Made by a program: the position numbers and the translations under genes
From: Halegenticoccus soli
Lineage (GTDB): Archaea > Halobacteriota > Halobacteria > Halobacteriales > Haloferacaceae
NCBI RefSeq assembly: GCF_002844195.1
Contig: NZ_PEND01000007.1
Span: forward strand, 62,001-126,000
Length of the DNA stretch: 64,000 bases
Direction: 5' to 3'
Shown: piece by piece, positions 7,161 through 16,231 of the stretch
Numbering within the stretch: the stretch's first letter is position 1
How the letters are laid out: each line of letters starts with the position of its first letter
Notes under the pieces: model-generated
Databases searched by the model: none
Told to the model about the DNA's origin: nothing
What the model saw: the letters and a program-made list of their open reading frames with translations, nothing else

Positions 7161-8087
7161 TCATAGCGTTCTTGCCCCGTCGTTTCGGGTCGTCGTCAAC
7201 CACGTCTGCCCCGGTCGCTCGTCCCAGCGTTCGCGGACCCGCGCCAGATCCGACCGCTCGCCGACGGCGACGACGCTCGGGCCGGTCCCGGACAGCGAGA
7301 CGCCGTCGGCGTGGGGCATCGCCTCCACCGCCGGGTCCGTCGGGTACCCGAGCGCGGCCGAGAAGGCGAGGCCGTTCACGGTCATCGCCTCGCCGTAGCG
7401 CCCGTCGAGGGCGAGTTCGGCGACGAGGCGGGCCATCGGCGCGACCAGCTCGCACCGGCTCGCGTCGGCGTCGGCGCTGAACGCCCGCTCCGGCGGGGTC
7501 CAGACGAGCGCGTCCCACTCGACCGCCTCCCGGCTGAGTAGCGCGTCCTCCGCGTTGTCCGTGACCGTGACGCCGCCCAGCATGCTCGCGCTGGCGTCGT
7601 CGAACGCGCCCGTCACGGCGACGCCGGTCTCCCTTGCGGCCCGGACGCCGAGTCGGCACGCGTCCTCGCGGGTGATCCCGGCCGTCTCGCCGTCGTCGGC
7701 CGCGCGACCGGCGTCGTTCGCGTCCGACGCCTCGTCTGCATCGGACGCGTCGGCGACCGGAACGCCCAGCGCGTCGAGGGTCGCGAGCACCGTCGCGTTC
7801 GCCGCGGCGCTCGAACTCTTGAGCCCCGAGGCCATCGGCACGTCGCTCTCGGTCCGAACGCGTCCGCCCTCGCCGTCGCCGTACCGCTCGGTGACGAGCG
7901 AGACGCACCGCTCGATCAGCCGGGTGTCCGCGTCCGGCGCGCCGTCGATCTCGCCGGTCACGTCGCCGCCCGGCGTCAGCTCGACCGTCGCCCGCGTCTC
8001 CGCGTCGATGGCGAAGGCGGACCCGACGCCGGTCGCCAGGGCGTTCAGCACGGTGCCCGCCCCGAGGGCGGCGGCGCGGCCGTTCAT
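7161..8087 (-). CDS. aroK: Archaeal shikimate kinase, GHMP family
   Basis: The 308-residue enzyme phosphorylates shikimate at the 3-hydroxyl using ATP. Archaea use a GHMP kinase unrelated to bacterial AroK, and this is that type. It begins RAAALGAGTVLNALATGVGS, has the ATP-binding PMASGLKSSSAAANA segment near residue 90, and ends with the GHMP motif SLSGTGPSVVAVG. A short Asp/Ala-rich insertion (DASDADEASDAND) sits after the ATP motif and is typical haloarchaeal padding. It is the first gene of the pair with chorismate mutase. Confidence 0.93.
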   Translation of the reverse strand: MNGRAAALGAGTVLNALATGVGSAFAIDAETRATVELTPGGDVTGEIDGAPDADTRLIERCVSLVTERYGDGEGGRVRTESDVPMASGLKSSSAAANATVLATLDALGVPVADASDADEASDANDAGRAADDGETAGITREDACRLGVRAARETGVAVTGAFDDASASMLGGVTVTDNAEDALLSREAVEWDALVWTPPERAFSADADASRCELVAPMARLVAELALDGRYGEAMTVNGLAFSAALGYPTDPAVEAMPHADGVSLSGTGPSVVAVGERSDLARVRERWDERPGQTWLTTTRNDGARTL

Positions 8088-8336
8088 ACCTGGTGAGGAA
8101 CGACGAGCCGTTTAGGTGTAGCGATCGCCGCCGATTTCGCTCGATTCCGGGGCTGATCGACGCGCCGGGATCGGTAGGCGCGCTGTCCTGGTCGACGCGC
8201 TGGAGGGTGGCCGAGGGCGACCGATGCCGATCGCCGTTGATCGCCGTCGACCGCCGCCGACCTGCCGATCGCGGCCGCACCCGCCGAACGCCCGCGAGAC
8301 GCGACCCTTTTCCCGCCGCCGGGGGTAGGTGCGACC

Positions 8337-8837
8337 ATGAGCGCGCGCAACGACGTGGCGCCGAGCACGCTCGGCGTCGAACTCCTCGAGTACGGCGTGC
8401 AGGTGGAGTACCTCGACGGGCGGCGGACGGTGTACCGCGGCGTCCCCGAGAAGGTGAACGGCACCCTCACGACCAGACCGGGCAAGGAGACGCACGTCCT
8501 CGTCACCGACCCGACCGAGACGGAGGGCGTGATGGTGTACGTGAACGACCTCAAGACCCACGACGAGATCCTGGAGGACACCGGCGTGGGCCGGATCATC
8601 CTGCGACAGGGCGAAGCGGAGGAACTGTTCCCCGGGGTGACCGTCCGCCGCGTCGGCGGCGAGCGGAACGAGGTCGAAGCCGACCCCGAGGTGGCTCGGG
8701 GCCGCGTGTTCGTCTTCGTCGAGGACGACTGGGGCGAGGAGAGCTTCGAGTTCGTGAGCGGGGGCGGCCCGGGCGAGAGCGGAGCGGTGTCCGAGGGCGG
8801 CGACGCGAACGAGGGCGACGACGCGGACCGCAGATGA
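8337..8837 (+). CDS. Uncharacterised haloarchaeal protein (DUF5796-like)
   Basis: The 166-residue protein has a beta-rich N-terminal half (GVELLEYGVQVEYLDGRRTV and ETHVLVTDPTETEGVMVYVN) and a variable acidic tail of glycine and aspartate. It resembles the haloarchaeal family I know as DUF5796, for which no function is established. Its stop overlaps the next start (ATGA, 8834-8837), so both are made from one message. It is probably cytosolic. Confidence 0.72.
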   Translation: MSARNDVAPSTLGVELLEYGVQVEYLDGRRTVYRGVPEKVNGTLTTRPGKETHVLVTDPTETEGVMVYVNDLKTHDEILEDTGVGRIILRQGEAEELFPGVTVRRVGGERNEVEADPEVARGRVFVFVEDDWGEESFEFVSGGGPGESGAVSEGGDANEGDDADRR

Positions 8838-9067
8838 GCCTCCGCAAGCGGTGGCGCGATCTCGACGGGGCGACGGTCCGGCGCGCGCCGGACCGATACG
8901 GCGTGTACGAACTCGGCGACGAGGAGGGGACGGTCGTCGACCTCGGCGTCGGCGTCCTGCGGGACGAACTGAAGGACGCGCTGGCGTACGGAACGGCCGC
9001 GAAGGTCCGGTGGGAGGAGGCCGCCTCGAAGGAACACGCCGAACGGATCGCGGACGAACACCGGTGA
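8834..9067 (+). CDS. Small haloarchaeal protein with GIY-YIG-like core
   Basis: The 77-residue protein reads RYGVYELGDEEGTVVDLGVG and then a helix, VLRDELKDALAYG. The order GVYEL, VVDLGVG, helix recalls the core of the GIY-YIG fold. The catalytic Arg and Glu of that family are not obvious, so nuclease activity is not claimed. The ATGA overlap with 8337-8837 ties the two genes together. Confidence 0.68.
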   Translation: MSLRKRWRDLDGATVRRAPDRYGVYELGDEEGTVVDLGVGVLRDELKDALAYGTAAKVRWEEAASKEHAERIADEHR

Positions 9068-9181
9068 GCGATCGTTCGACGCCCCCGTCGCGTCGCAGGC
9101 CGAGCCGGCAGACCGATGCCCGCCCGAGACGACCGGGGTTCCGCCGATCGAGCTGGACCGGTCGAGTTCACGCCGAACGGC

Positions 9182-9847
9182 TCACGCCGACTGATCCTCT
9201 ACGGGGCTCGGCTCCCGCGTCGGCAGCGCGTCGATAACCTCGTCGACCGCCTCCGTGACGATCTCGTAGGCCGTCCGGTACCGCTCGACGTCGGTGCTCG
9301 GATACGGATCCTCGATCTCGAACGCGTCGACGACGGCGGGGGCCAGGAAGTACGCCTTGTCCGCCGCCGACTCGAAGTCGCGTTCGAGCCGCCGGTAGTT
9401 CTTCACGTCCATGAGGAACACGACGTCGCTCCGACGGAGCTGTGCGGCCGTCACCCGCCTCGAAGCGTGGTCGGAGAGGTCGACCCCGTACGACCGGGCG
9501 GCTTCGACCGCAGGCTCAGGGCTCGGTCGACCCTCCTCCCTGACGAATCCGGCTGACTCGACCGACACGTCGGCCCTGCCGGCCTCGGCCAGCCGCGCTC
9601 TCGCGTACCGTTCGGCCATCGGACTCCGGCAGATGTTCCCGAGACAGAGAAACAGGAGCGTGGCGTCCGGCGGGAGGTCCCCGAGCGCCTCGGTCCCGCG
9701 GAGCGGCCGCGCGTCGGGGTCGAGGCGAAATCTCGCGCGGAGCAGTTCCCGGCGCAGCCGCTCCCCGGCGAGACGGGCGTACCGTTCGCCCCGCTCCGAC
9801 GCGTTCCGAAGCGCCGTCGGGATCCGAGTTGCGACCCGCACGATCAC
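9182..9847 (-). CDS. Low-molecular-weight protein-tyrosine-phosphatase-like protein
   Basis: The 221-residue protein has the LMW-PTP active site TLLFLCLGNICRSPMAERYA, with the nucleophile Cys and Arg in C-X5-R-S, and the general-acid region EIEDPYPSTDVERYR. The first 65 residues form an Arg-rich extension not seen in minimal family members. The start is inferred: GTG at 9847 makes a GTGA overlap with the stop of the upstream ATP-grasp gene, and another GTG lies at 9841. No ATG occurs before the catalytic motif. LMW-PTPs act on phosphotyrosine or on arsenate. Coupling with an ATP-grasp ligase points to a small-molecule or surface-polymer role. Confidence 0.82.
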   Translation of the reverse strand: MIVRVATRIPTALRNASERGERYARLAGERLRRELLRARFRLDPDARPLRGTEALGDLPPDATLLFLCLGNICRSPMAERYARARLAEAGRADVSVESAGFVREEGRPSPEPAVEAARSYGVDLSDHASRRVTAAQLRRSDVVFLMDVKNYRRLERDFESAADKAYFLAPAVVDAFEIEDPYPSTDVERYRTAYEIVTEAVDEVIDALPTREPSPVEDQSA

Positions 9848-10992
9848 TTCACCCGCCGATCGACGAACTGGTAGCCCGTCCGCGCCAGGAAGCCGACCGC
9901 GGGGCCGGGATCGGAGGCGGAGAGGATGTCGAAGCTCCGCGGTCCGGGGGCCGGTTCGAGGATCTCCCGGACGGCGACGCCGGGATCGGGGCGGTTGAGC
10001 ACGTGCGCGAGTTCGCCGAACGCGCGGCGGGCCTGAACGCCCTTGCGGTACGAGAGCGTCCGGTCGCAGTCGCCGTCGACCGCGAGCTGGTACAGGAGGT
10101 ACGGAAACTCCACGCCGGCGGCGACGGAGAGCGCGAGGCTCCCCCAGAACCGGGGGTTGATCTCCATGAGCTTCGGCACGCCCGAGTCGGCGTCCCGTCG
10201 GAACTCGACCATCGCGACGCCCTGCCACCCGATCTCCGACAGGAGCGCGTCGGCGTACTCGACGAGTTCCGGGTCCTCGTACGTCTCGCGGAGGGTGCTC
10301 GGTCCGCCCTCGGGCGGGTTCGAGCGGAGCCGACGCTGGACGGTGATGCCCGCGAGCTCCGAGGACCAGTCGTAGATCGTGTACACCCCCGCCTCGCCGC
10401 CGTTCGGGACGAACTCCTGGACGAGGAGCGGTCCGAACTGCTCGCGCGTCCGCTCGAAGGTCGATTCGAGTTTCTCGGCGGTTTCGCAGACGGAGACCCC
10501 CGACCGCCCCGCGGCGCGCTGGGGCTTTACGACCACGGGGTAGTCGAGTTCCGCCTCGACCTCGTCGAGATCGAGTTCGTCGCGGGCGAGCGTCCGCGGG
10601 ACGGGGACGCCGGCCTCCCGGGCGGCGTCGATGGTGCGAGCCTTGTCGAACCCGACGTCGAGGATCCCCTTCGGGGGATACGGAACCTCGACGTCGGGTT
10701 CGAACCGATCGCGGTGCTCGACGACGGTCGGAACCGTCACGTCGGTCATCGGAACGACGGCGTCGTAGTCGCGGGCGCGCAGCTCCGCCTCGACGGCGTC
10801 GAGAAACCCCGACTCGTCGGTCCGAGGATCGGGGTACCGCAGGCGTCGGGCCGCGTACCTGGACAGGCCGCCCGGGTTGACGTGCCTGTCGGAGGCCGCG
10901 GTGACCCGCAGGCCGTGCCGGCCGAGATTCCTGACCGCGACGATCCCCTGTCTCCGTTCCGTCTCGAGCACCAGGACGCGCTGCGACGTCAA
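9844..10992 (-). CDS. ATP-grasp ligase, carbamoyl-phosphate-synthase-like
   Basis: The 382-residue protein has the ATP-grasp layout: an N-terminal Rossmann part (RVLVLETERRQGIVAVRNLG), the ATP-lid segment YPVVVKPQRAAGRSGVSVCE near the middle, and the metal-binding LMEINPRFWGSLALS. Such enzymes join a carboxylate to an amine or thiol by way of an acyl phosphate. I chose TTG at 10992 because GGAGGT lies 5 nt before it and homology begins there. An ATG at 11091 would add 33 residues, very rich in Arg, and remains possible. The last bases overlap the phosphatase gene. Confidence 0.83.
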   Translation of the reverse strand: MTSQRVLVLETERRQGIVAVRNLGRHGLRVTAASDRHVNPGGLSRYAARRLRYPDPRTDESGFLDAVEAELRARDYDAVVPMTDVTVPTVVEHRDRFEPDVEVPYPPKGILDVGFDKARTIDAAREAGVPVPRTLARDELDLDEVEAELDYPVVVKPQRAAGRSGVSVCETAEKLESTFERTREQFGPLLVQEFVPNGGEAGVYTIYDWSSELAGITVQRRLRSNPPEGGPSTLRETYEDPELVEYADALLSEIGWQGVAMVEFRRDADSGVPKLMEINPRFWGSLALSVAAGVEFPYLLYQLAVDGDCDRTLSYRKGVQARRAFGELAHVLNRPDPGVAVREILEPAPGPRSFDILSASDPGPAVGFLARTGYQFVDRRVK

Positions 10993-11226
10993 CGGGCACC
11001 TCCGCGCGACGATTCGCACGAGGGCGACCGCTCGCCGCTGCCGTCGGCGTTTCTCTCGGACGACCGCGATCGACGTACCACGAACGCACACATGGATCGG
11101 GGTACCCGGTTCGCCTACCTTGTTAATCAGCCGTTATCACCGAGTACGGACACGCTACCGACGGGAGGCGTTCGGGCGCGCTCCCCGGTGGAGGCACCCC
11201 GCCGACCCCGTGAAGCCGGCAGCGCC

Positions 11227-11361
11227 CTACTGCAGGTACGAGGGCGAATCCGTATCGCAGTTCGCCTCGTGCTGTTTCGCGTCTTCGCGGTCGTCGAACA
11301 GCAGGCCGCACTTTTCGCACTCGTACCACGTCATCTCGTCCCGACGCGTCGTGGTGACCAT
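11227..11361 (-). CDS. Small zinc-finger protein
   Basis: This 44-residue protein contains one finger, WYECEKCGLLFDDREDAKQH followed by EANC, which can bind one zinc through CxxC and HxxxC. It resembles the haloarchaeal single-finger family I know as DUF7128. The start at 11361 (MVTTTRRDE) is one choice; an internal ATG ten residues in (MTWYEC) is the alternative. Many such haloarchaeal mini zinc-finger proteins exist and most have no known target. Confidence 0.75.
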   Translation of the reverse strand: MVTTTRRDEMTWYECEKCGLLFDDREDAKQHEANCDTDSPSYLQ

Positions 11362-11499
11362 AGTTCGAAGTGTGTTGCCGCGGGATAAATCGGTTACTCC
11401 GAACGCGACCGCCCCGCGCTTCGCGTGATTCTTGACGGCGACCCGCGCTCGCGGACGCCCGAAGGAAGCGTAAAGGTCCGCGCGCCCGAAGCGCGTGAC

Positions 11500-13668
11500 A
11501 TGAGCGACGAGACGGGCCTCGAACTCGCCGTCCGCGGCGCGGAAAAGCGCGACGCGGGGCGCGGTATCGCCCGCCTTCCCGAGTCCGCCCGCCGACGGCT
11601 CGGCGTCCTGAGCGGCGACACCGTCGTCATCGCGGGGGCGCGCGAGACCGTCGCGAAGGTCTGGCCCGCCCGGGGCGACGCCGTCGACGGCACGATCCAG
11701 ATCGACGCCGACACGCGGACGAACGCCGGGGTGAGGATCGGCGAGGCGGTCCGGGTCTCGAAGGTGTCCGTCCGCGAGGCGACCGCGGTGACGCTTCTCG
11801 CGCCCCCGGGGCTCGGGTCCGCCGATATCGGCCGCGAGACCGTCGTCGACGCCGCGAAACGCGACCTCCTGGACAGGCCGGTCCGCGAGGGCGAGCAGGT
11901 CCACCTCGAACGCCTCGGCGGGAGCGCCTTCGTCGTCTCCGAGACGGTGCCGGACGGAACCGTCCGCGTCGTCGACGACACGGACGTGAACGTCTCCTTC
12001 CGCGAAGAGAGCGACGCCCCGGCCCCGAACCGAGGCGTCCGGGCGACGGTCGGCCGGCCGAACGCGGACGCCCGAACGGGCGTCACCTACGAGGACATCG
12101 GCGGCCTCGACGACGAACTCGACCTCGTCCGCGAGATGATCGAACTGCCCCTCTCGGAGCCGGAGGTGTTCGCCCGCCTCGGCATCGAGCCGCCGAAGGG
12201 CGTGCTCCTGCACGGCCCGCCGGGCACCGGCAAGACGCTCATCGCAAAGGCCGTCGCCAACGAGGTCGACGCGACGTTCCTCACGATCTCCGGCCCGGAG
12301 ATCATGTCGAAGTACAAGGGGGAAAGCGAGGAGAAGCTCCGCGAGCGATTCGAGGAGGCGGCGTCGAACGCCCCGGCGATCGTCTTCTTCGACGAGATCG
12401 ACTCCATCGCGGGCAAGCGCGACGAGGGCGGCGACGTGGAGAACCGCGTCGTCGGGCAGCTGCTCACGCTGATGGACGGCCTCGACGCCCGCGGCGAGGT
12501 GATCGTCATCGGGGCGACGAACCGCGTCGACGTGCTCGACCCCGCGCTCCGCCGGGGCGGGCGGTTCGACCGCGAGATCGAGATCGGCGTCCCGAACGAG
12601 GGCGGACGACGCGAGATCCTCGACGTGCACACGCGGCGGATGCCGCTGGCAGGCGACGTCGACCTCGCGCGCGTCGCCGCCCGGACGCACGGATTCGTCG
12701 GGGCGGACCTGGAATCACTGGCGAAGGAGGCGGCGATGACCGCGCTCCGACGGACGCGGCGGGACGGCGAGCGGGTGCCCCTCGAAGACCTCGAAGTCAC
12801 GCGGGCGGCCTTCGAGGCGGCGCTCGCGGCGGTCGAGCCGAGCGCGATGCGCGAGTACGTCGCCGAGCAGCCGACCACGACCTTCGAGCAGGTCGGCGGG
12901 CTGGCGGAGGCGAAGGCGACGCTGGAGCGGGCGATCACCTGGCCGCTCACCTACGGCCCGCTGTTCGAGGCCGCGAACGCGTCGCCGCCGTCCGGCGTGC
13001 TGCTGTACGGCCCGCCGGGCACCGGCAAGACGCTCCTCGCGCGCGCCATCGCGGGCGAGAGCGGGGTGAACTTCATCCACGTCGCCGGCCCCGAACTGCT
13101 CGACCGGTACGTCGGCGAGTCGGAGAAGGCGGTCCGGGAGGTGTTCGAGCGCGCCCGGCAGGCCGCCCCGTCGATCGTCTTCTTCGACGAGATCGACGCC
13201 ATCGCCGGCAACCGGGACGCGGCGAGCGGCGACTCCGGCGTCGGCGAGCGCGTCGTCTCGCAGCTGCTCACCGAACTCGACGGGCTCACCGACAACCCGA
13301 ACCTCGTCGCTCTCGCGGCGACGAACCGCCGCGACGCGCTCGACCCCGCCCTGCTGCGCCCCGGACGGCTCGAATCGCACGTCGAGGTGCCGGCCCCGGA
13401 CGAAGAGGCGCGGCGGGCGATTCTGGGGGTCCACACCCGCGACAAACCCGTCTCGGAGAACGTCGACCTCGATTCGCTCGCCGTCCGGACGGACGGCTAC
13501 TCGGGGGCCGACCTCGCGGCCGTGTGCCGCGAAGCCGCGATGCGGGCCATCCGCGAGGTGGCGGAGTCGTACCCCGGCGCGGAGGCGAACGACCACGCCG
13601 ACGAGGTGCTGCTCCGCTCGGAGCACTTCGAGGCGGCCCTGGAAACGGTCGAACCGACGCTCGGGTGA
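11500..13668 (+). CDS. Cdc48/VAT-type AAA+ ATPase
   Basis: The 722-residue protein is a CDC48-type unfoldase. It has a double-psi-barrel N domain (residues 1-180), a linker [20 protein letters not shown], and two AAA domains. Both have intact Walker A GPPGTGKT (near residues 238 and 505), Walker B FFDEID and arginine-finger regions. It is slightly short for the family, and the C-terminal tail is brief. It extracts and unfolds proteins for the proteasome. The start ATG at 11500 follows a TAAAGG element 29 nt upstream. Haloarchaea carry several Cdc48 paralogues; which one this is cannot be told here. Confidence 0.95.
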   Translation: MSDETGLELAVRGAEKRDAGRGIARLPESARRRLGVLSGDTVVIAGARETVAKVWPARGDAVDGTIQIDADTRTNAGVRIGEAVRVSKVSVREATAVTLLAPPGLGSADIGRETVVDAAKRDLLDRPVREGEQVHLERLGGSAFVVSETVPDGTVRVVDDTDVNVSFREESDAPAPNRGVRATVGRPNADARTGVTYEDIGGLDDELDLVREMIELPLSEPEVFARLGIEPPKGVLLHGPPGTGKTLIAKAVANEVDATFLTISGPEIMSKYKGESEEKLRERFEEAASNAPAIVFFDEIDSIAGKRDEGGDVENRVVGQLLTLMDGLDARGEVIVIGATNRVDVLDPALRRGGRFDREIEIGVPNEGGRREILDVHTRRMPLAGDVDLARVAARTHGFVGADLESLAKEAAMTALRRTRRDGERVPLEDLEVTRAAFEAALAAVEPSAMREYVAEQPTTTFEQVGGLAEAKATLERAITWPLTYGPLFEAANASPPSGVLLYGPPGTGKTLLARAIAGESGVNFIHVAGPELLDRYVGESEKAVREVFERARQAAPSIVFFDEIDAIAGNRDAASGDSGVGERVVSQLLTELDGLTDNPNLVALAATNRRDALDPALLRPGRLESHVEVPAPDEEARRAILGVHTRDKPVSENVDLDSLAVRTDGYSGADLAAVCREAAMRAIREVAESYPGAEANDHADEVLLRSEHFEAALETVEPTLG

Positions 13669-13730
13669 GGTCGACCGCCGGCTACCGCCGTCTCCGTCTC
13701 CGTCTCCACCGCTCCCGTTCTCGCTCCGGC

Positions 13731-13795
13731 TCCCCGATCGGTGTCACCTCCACTCCCCGACCGGTGTCACCTCCACTTCCCGACCGGCGTCACTC
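13731..13795. repeat. 23-bp tandem repeat between two converging genes
   Basis: Two near-identical 23-bp units (13731-13753 and 13754-13776, beginning TCCCCGATCG and TCCCCGACCG) are followed by a partial third unit (13777-13795) that overlaps the last codons of the citrate synthase gene. A C+T-rich tract precedes them from 13685. The units lie in the gap between the converging cdc48-like and citrate synthase genes and may help end transcription, which is inference. Confidence 0.7.
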
Positions 13796-14935
13796 GCGCG
13801 CTTCGATCGGCGTCCACTCCCGCCCCGTCGCGCCGACGTAGCTCGACCGCGGTCGGATGAGGCGGTTGTCCTCCAGCTGTTCGAGGCAGTGAGCCGTCCA
13901 GCCGCCGACGCGGGCGACGCCGAACGTCGCCGAGAACAGCTCCCGCGGGACGCCCACGCCGTGGAGGAGGACCGCGGTGTAGAACTCGACGTTCGTCTCC
14001 AGGTCGCGGCCGGGTTTGTACTCGGCCAGCAGGTCGACGGCCGCCTCCTCGGTCTCCAGGGCGGTTTCGAAGAACGCCTCGTCGCCGCTCGAATCGGCCG
14101 CGTAGAAGCGCTCGGCGGCGTCGGAGAGGACCGCCGCCCGCGGATCGCGCACCCTGTACACCCGGTGGCCGAAGCCCATCAACCGCTCGCCGGCGTCCAG
14201 CTGCTGCCGGAGGTAGCTCTCGGCGTCGCCCGACTCGTGGACGTCGAGCAGCGTCTCCAGCACCGGTCCCGGCGCGCCGCCGTGGAGCGGCCCCTTGAGC
14301 GCGCCGACCGCGCCGGTGATCGCCGAGACCAGGTCGGACTCGGTCGAGGCGATCGTCCGGGCGGTGAACGTCGACGCGTTCAGCCCGTGGTCGACGACCG
14401 CGTTCAGGTACGTCTCAAGCCCGCGCACCTCCGCCTCGCTCGGCTCCTCGCCGGTCAGCATGTACAGGTAGTTCGCGGCGTGCGAGAGGTCGGGACGGGG
14501 ATCGACCGGCTCCCCGCCGCTCCGGACGCGCCAGTAGGCGGCGACGATCGTCGGGAAGGCCGCGACGAGCAGCAGCGAGTCCGCCTCCGGGTCCTCGTCG
14601 TCCCGAGCGAGGCTCAGCGACGCCGCGCCGATCCGGAGGGCGTCCATCGCGGACTCGGATTCGTCCTCGGCCGCCGCCCGCACCGCGTCGAGCGCGGCGT
14701 CGGGGATCGACCGGAGCGACGCGAGGCGCTCGCGGAACTCGTCGAGTTCGTCGGCGGTCGGGAGCCGATCGTTCCGGAGCAGGAACGCGGTCTCCTCGAA
14801 CGTCGCGTTCGGCGCGAGTTCTTCGAGCGGGTAGCCGCCGATGAGCAGTTCGCCCGCCTCGCCGTCGATCCTGCTGAGCCGCGTCTCGGCGACGACGACG
14901 TTCTCCAGCCCCTCTCTGAGTTCGTCCGTTCCCAT
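13790..14935 (-). CDS. Citrate synthase paralogue with altered active-site residue
   Basis: The 381-residue protein is a citrate synthase family member that would condense an acyl-CoA with a 2-oxo acid. The first catalytic His is in LKGPLHGGAPG and the second in GFGHRVYRVRDPRA, both intact. The third catalytic residue, Asp in the NVDFYS motif of the family, is Glu here (ETNVEFYTAV). The C-terminus RVGGWTAHCLEQLEDNRLIR is normal. The substrate may therefore differ from the standard citrate pair. The start at 14935 (GTDELREGLENVVVAETRLS) matches the usual N-terminus. Confidence 0.88.
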   Translation of the reverse strand: MGTDELREGLENVVVAETRLSRIDGEAGELLIGGYPLEELAPNATFEETAFLLRNDRLPTADELDEFRERLASLRSIPDAALDAVRAAAEDESESAMDALRIGAASLSLARDDEDPEADSLLLVAAFPTIVAAYWRVRSGGEPVDPRPDLSHAANYLYMLTGEEPSEAEVRGLETYLNAVVDHGLNASTFTARTIASTESDLVSAITGAVGALKGPLHGGAPGPVLETLLDVHESGDAESYLRQQLDAGERLMGFGHRVYRVRDPRAAVLSDAAERFYAADSSGDEAFFETALETEEAAVDLLAEYKPGRDLETNVEFYTAVLLHGVGVPRELFSATFGVARVGGWTAHCLEQLEDNRLIRPRSSYVGATGREWTPIEARE

Positions 14936-15077
14936 ACCCGGTATCGTTTCCGAAGGAAGGAAACAGTTCGCGTGGCAGCCCTCCCCGGTCGGTTCGACGG
15001 CGGCGTCGACGGGGTCACTTCGGGTCGGACTGTCGGCCCCGTCGGTTATATGTGGGTGGCACCCGGTGGCACGGACG

Positions 15078-15470
15078 ATGGAAAACGGGTTGCTCACGCC
15101 GCAGGCGAGGGACAGGCTCACGCGCACGTGCCGGACGGCAGCGGGGGACAGCCTCCGGTCGCTCACGTACTTCAACCGGTTCGACTACGAGCAGGTGTAC
15201 CTCCGCGAGGATCTGGAGCAGGACGCCGACCTCAACTCCTTCATCGGCAACGAGTGGCACGACTTCAAGACCACCCAGGACGCCTACCGCGGCTCCGAAC
15301 TCGGCGACTACCGCTACACCATACGGGTGTTCGAGAACGGTTACCTCGTCCGCATCACGATCGAGGACTCGGGCGTGTTCGTGACGACCGACGGGATCAC
15401 GATGCAGGACTTCGAGGCGCTGTCGGCGGCGGTGACGGAGGTGCTCGAAAACTGGATGTACTCCGACTGA
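15078..15470 (+). CDS. Conserved haloarchaeal protein, function unknown
   Basis: The 130-residue acidic protein shows a helical start (LLTPQARDRLTRTCRTAAGD), a middle with YEQVYLREDLEQDADLNSFI and a beta-rich C-terminal half ending EVLENWMYSD. It looks like a soluble haloarchaeal family of unknown function. I recall similar proteins labelled DUF7522 but am not certain. There is no signal peptide or metal motif. The ATG at 15078 is supported by conserved-looking sequence from the first residues. Confidence 0.7.
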   Translation: MENGLLTPQARDRLTRTCRTAAGDSLRSLTYFNRFDYEQVYLREDLEQDADLNSFIGNEWHDFKTTQDAYRGSELGDYRYTIRVFENGYLVRITIEDSGVFVTTDGITMQDFEALSAAVTEVLENWMYSD

Positions 15471-15705
15471 GTCGCCGGGCGCGTCGCGGCTATCGGAGGA
15501 ATCTGAGGAGACTCCTCGCCGCTGCGACCGTCCGAACACCACCGATCCCGCGGGTCCCCTTGATTCTCGTCTCTGCCAGCTGGGCAGCCGACGCAGGCGG
15601 AGCTTTCGACGTGAGGTATTCCCACTTGGCACGGAGGCTGGCTCGTCGGTACCGAAACGCCGCCTCCGAATCGTCGTCCGACCATCGAACCGACGGCGCG
15701 AGCCG

Positions 15706-16119
15706 TCACTCGGGGCCGACGATTTCGACCTTGATCCCCTCGGGATCCTCGCAGTAGAGCGCGTAGTAGCCCCCGGCGAAGGGGTGGCGGTCCTCGTAGA
15801 GCACGGTCGCGTCCTCGCGTTCGCGGACACCGGCTGTGATATCGTCGACCCGCTCGCGGGAGGCGGCGTGAAACGCGAGGTGGTTGATACCGGGAGCCCG
15901 CCGATCGAAGGGTAGATCAGGGCTGCCGGCCTGCACGAGCACGAGGTACGTGGGTCCTCGGACCCACGAGCGACCCCCCTCCCACTCGTCCTTCGGTTCG
16001 TACCCGAGTTCGCCAAGGAGCCAGCCCCAGAAGTCGGCCGACGCGTCGAGATCGGAGGCGTACAGTTCTACGTGGTGAAGGTGACCCGCGTGTTCGGGAT
16101 CTGCGTGGTCGTAACTCAT
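15706..16119 (-). CDS. VOC/glyoxalase-fold protein
   Basis: The 137-residue protein is one VOC unit with paired beta-alpha-beta-beta-beta modules. The first metal-ligand region is HLHHVELYASDLDASADFW, the middle is GINHLAFHA, and the last is YALYCEDPEGIKVEIVGPE with the expected Glu. The family includes glyoxalases, dioxygenases and antibiotic-binding proteins, and the substrate cannot be read. It lies alone between an unknown gene and the Lhr helicase. Confidence 0.85.
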   Translation of the reverse strand: MSYDHADPEHAGHLHHVELYASDLDASADFWGWLLGELGYEPKDEWEGGRSWVRGPTYLVLVQAGSPDLPFDRRAPGINHLAFHAASRERVDDITAGVREREDATVLYEDRHPFAGGYYALYCEDPEGIKVEIVGPE

Positions 16120-16231
16120 GGTACCAGTTTGACGGCCCTGCTACAGAAGTAGCTCCCGACGTCGAACGGTCCGGGACTGGACTCCGGGCAGGCTCGGCGC
16201 GGAACCGCCGAGCTTCGGCGGCTGCTACGCC

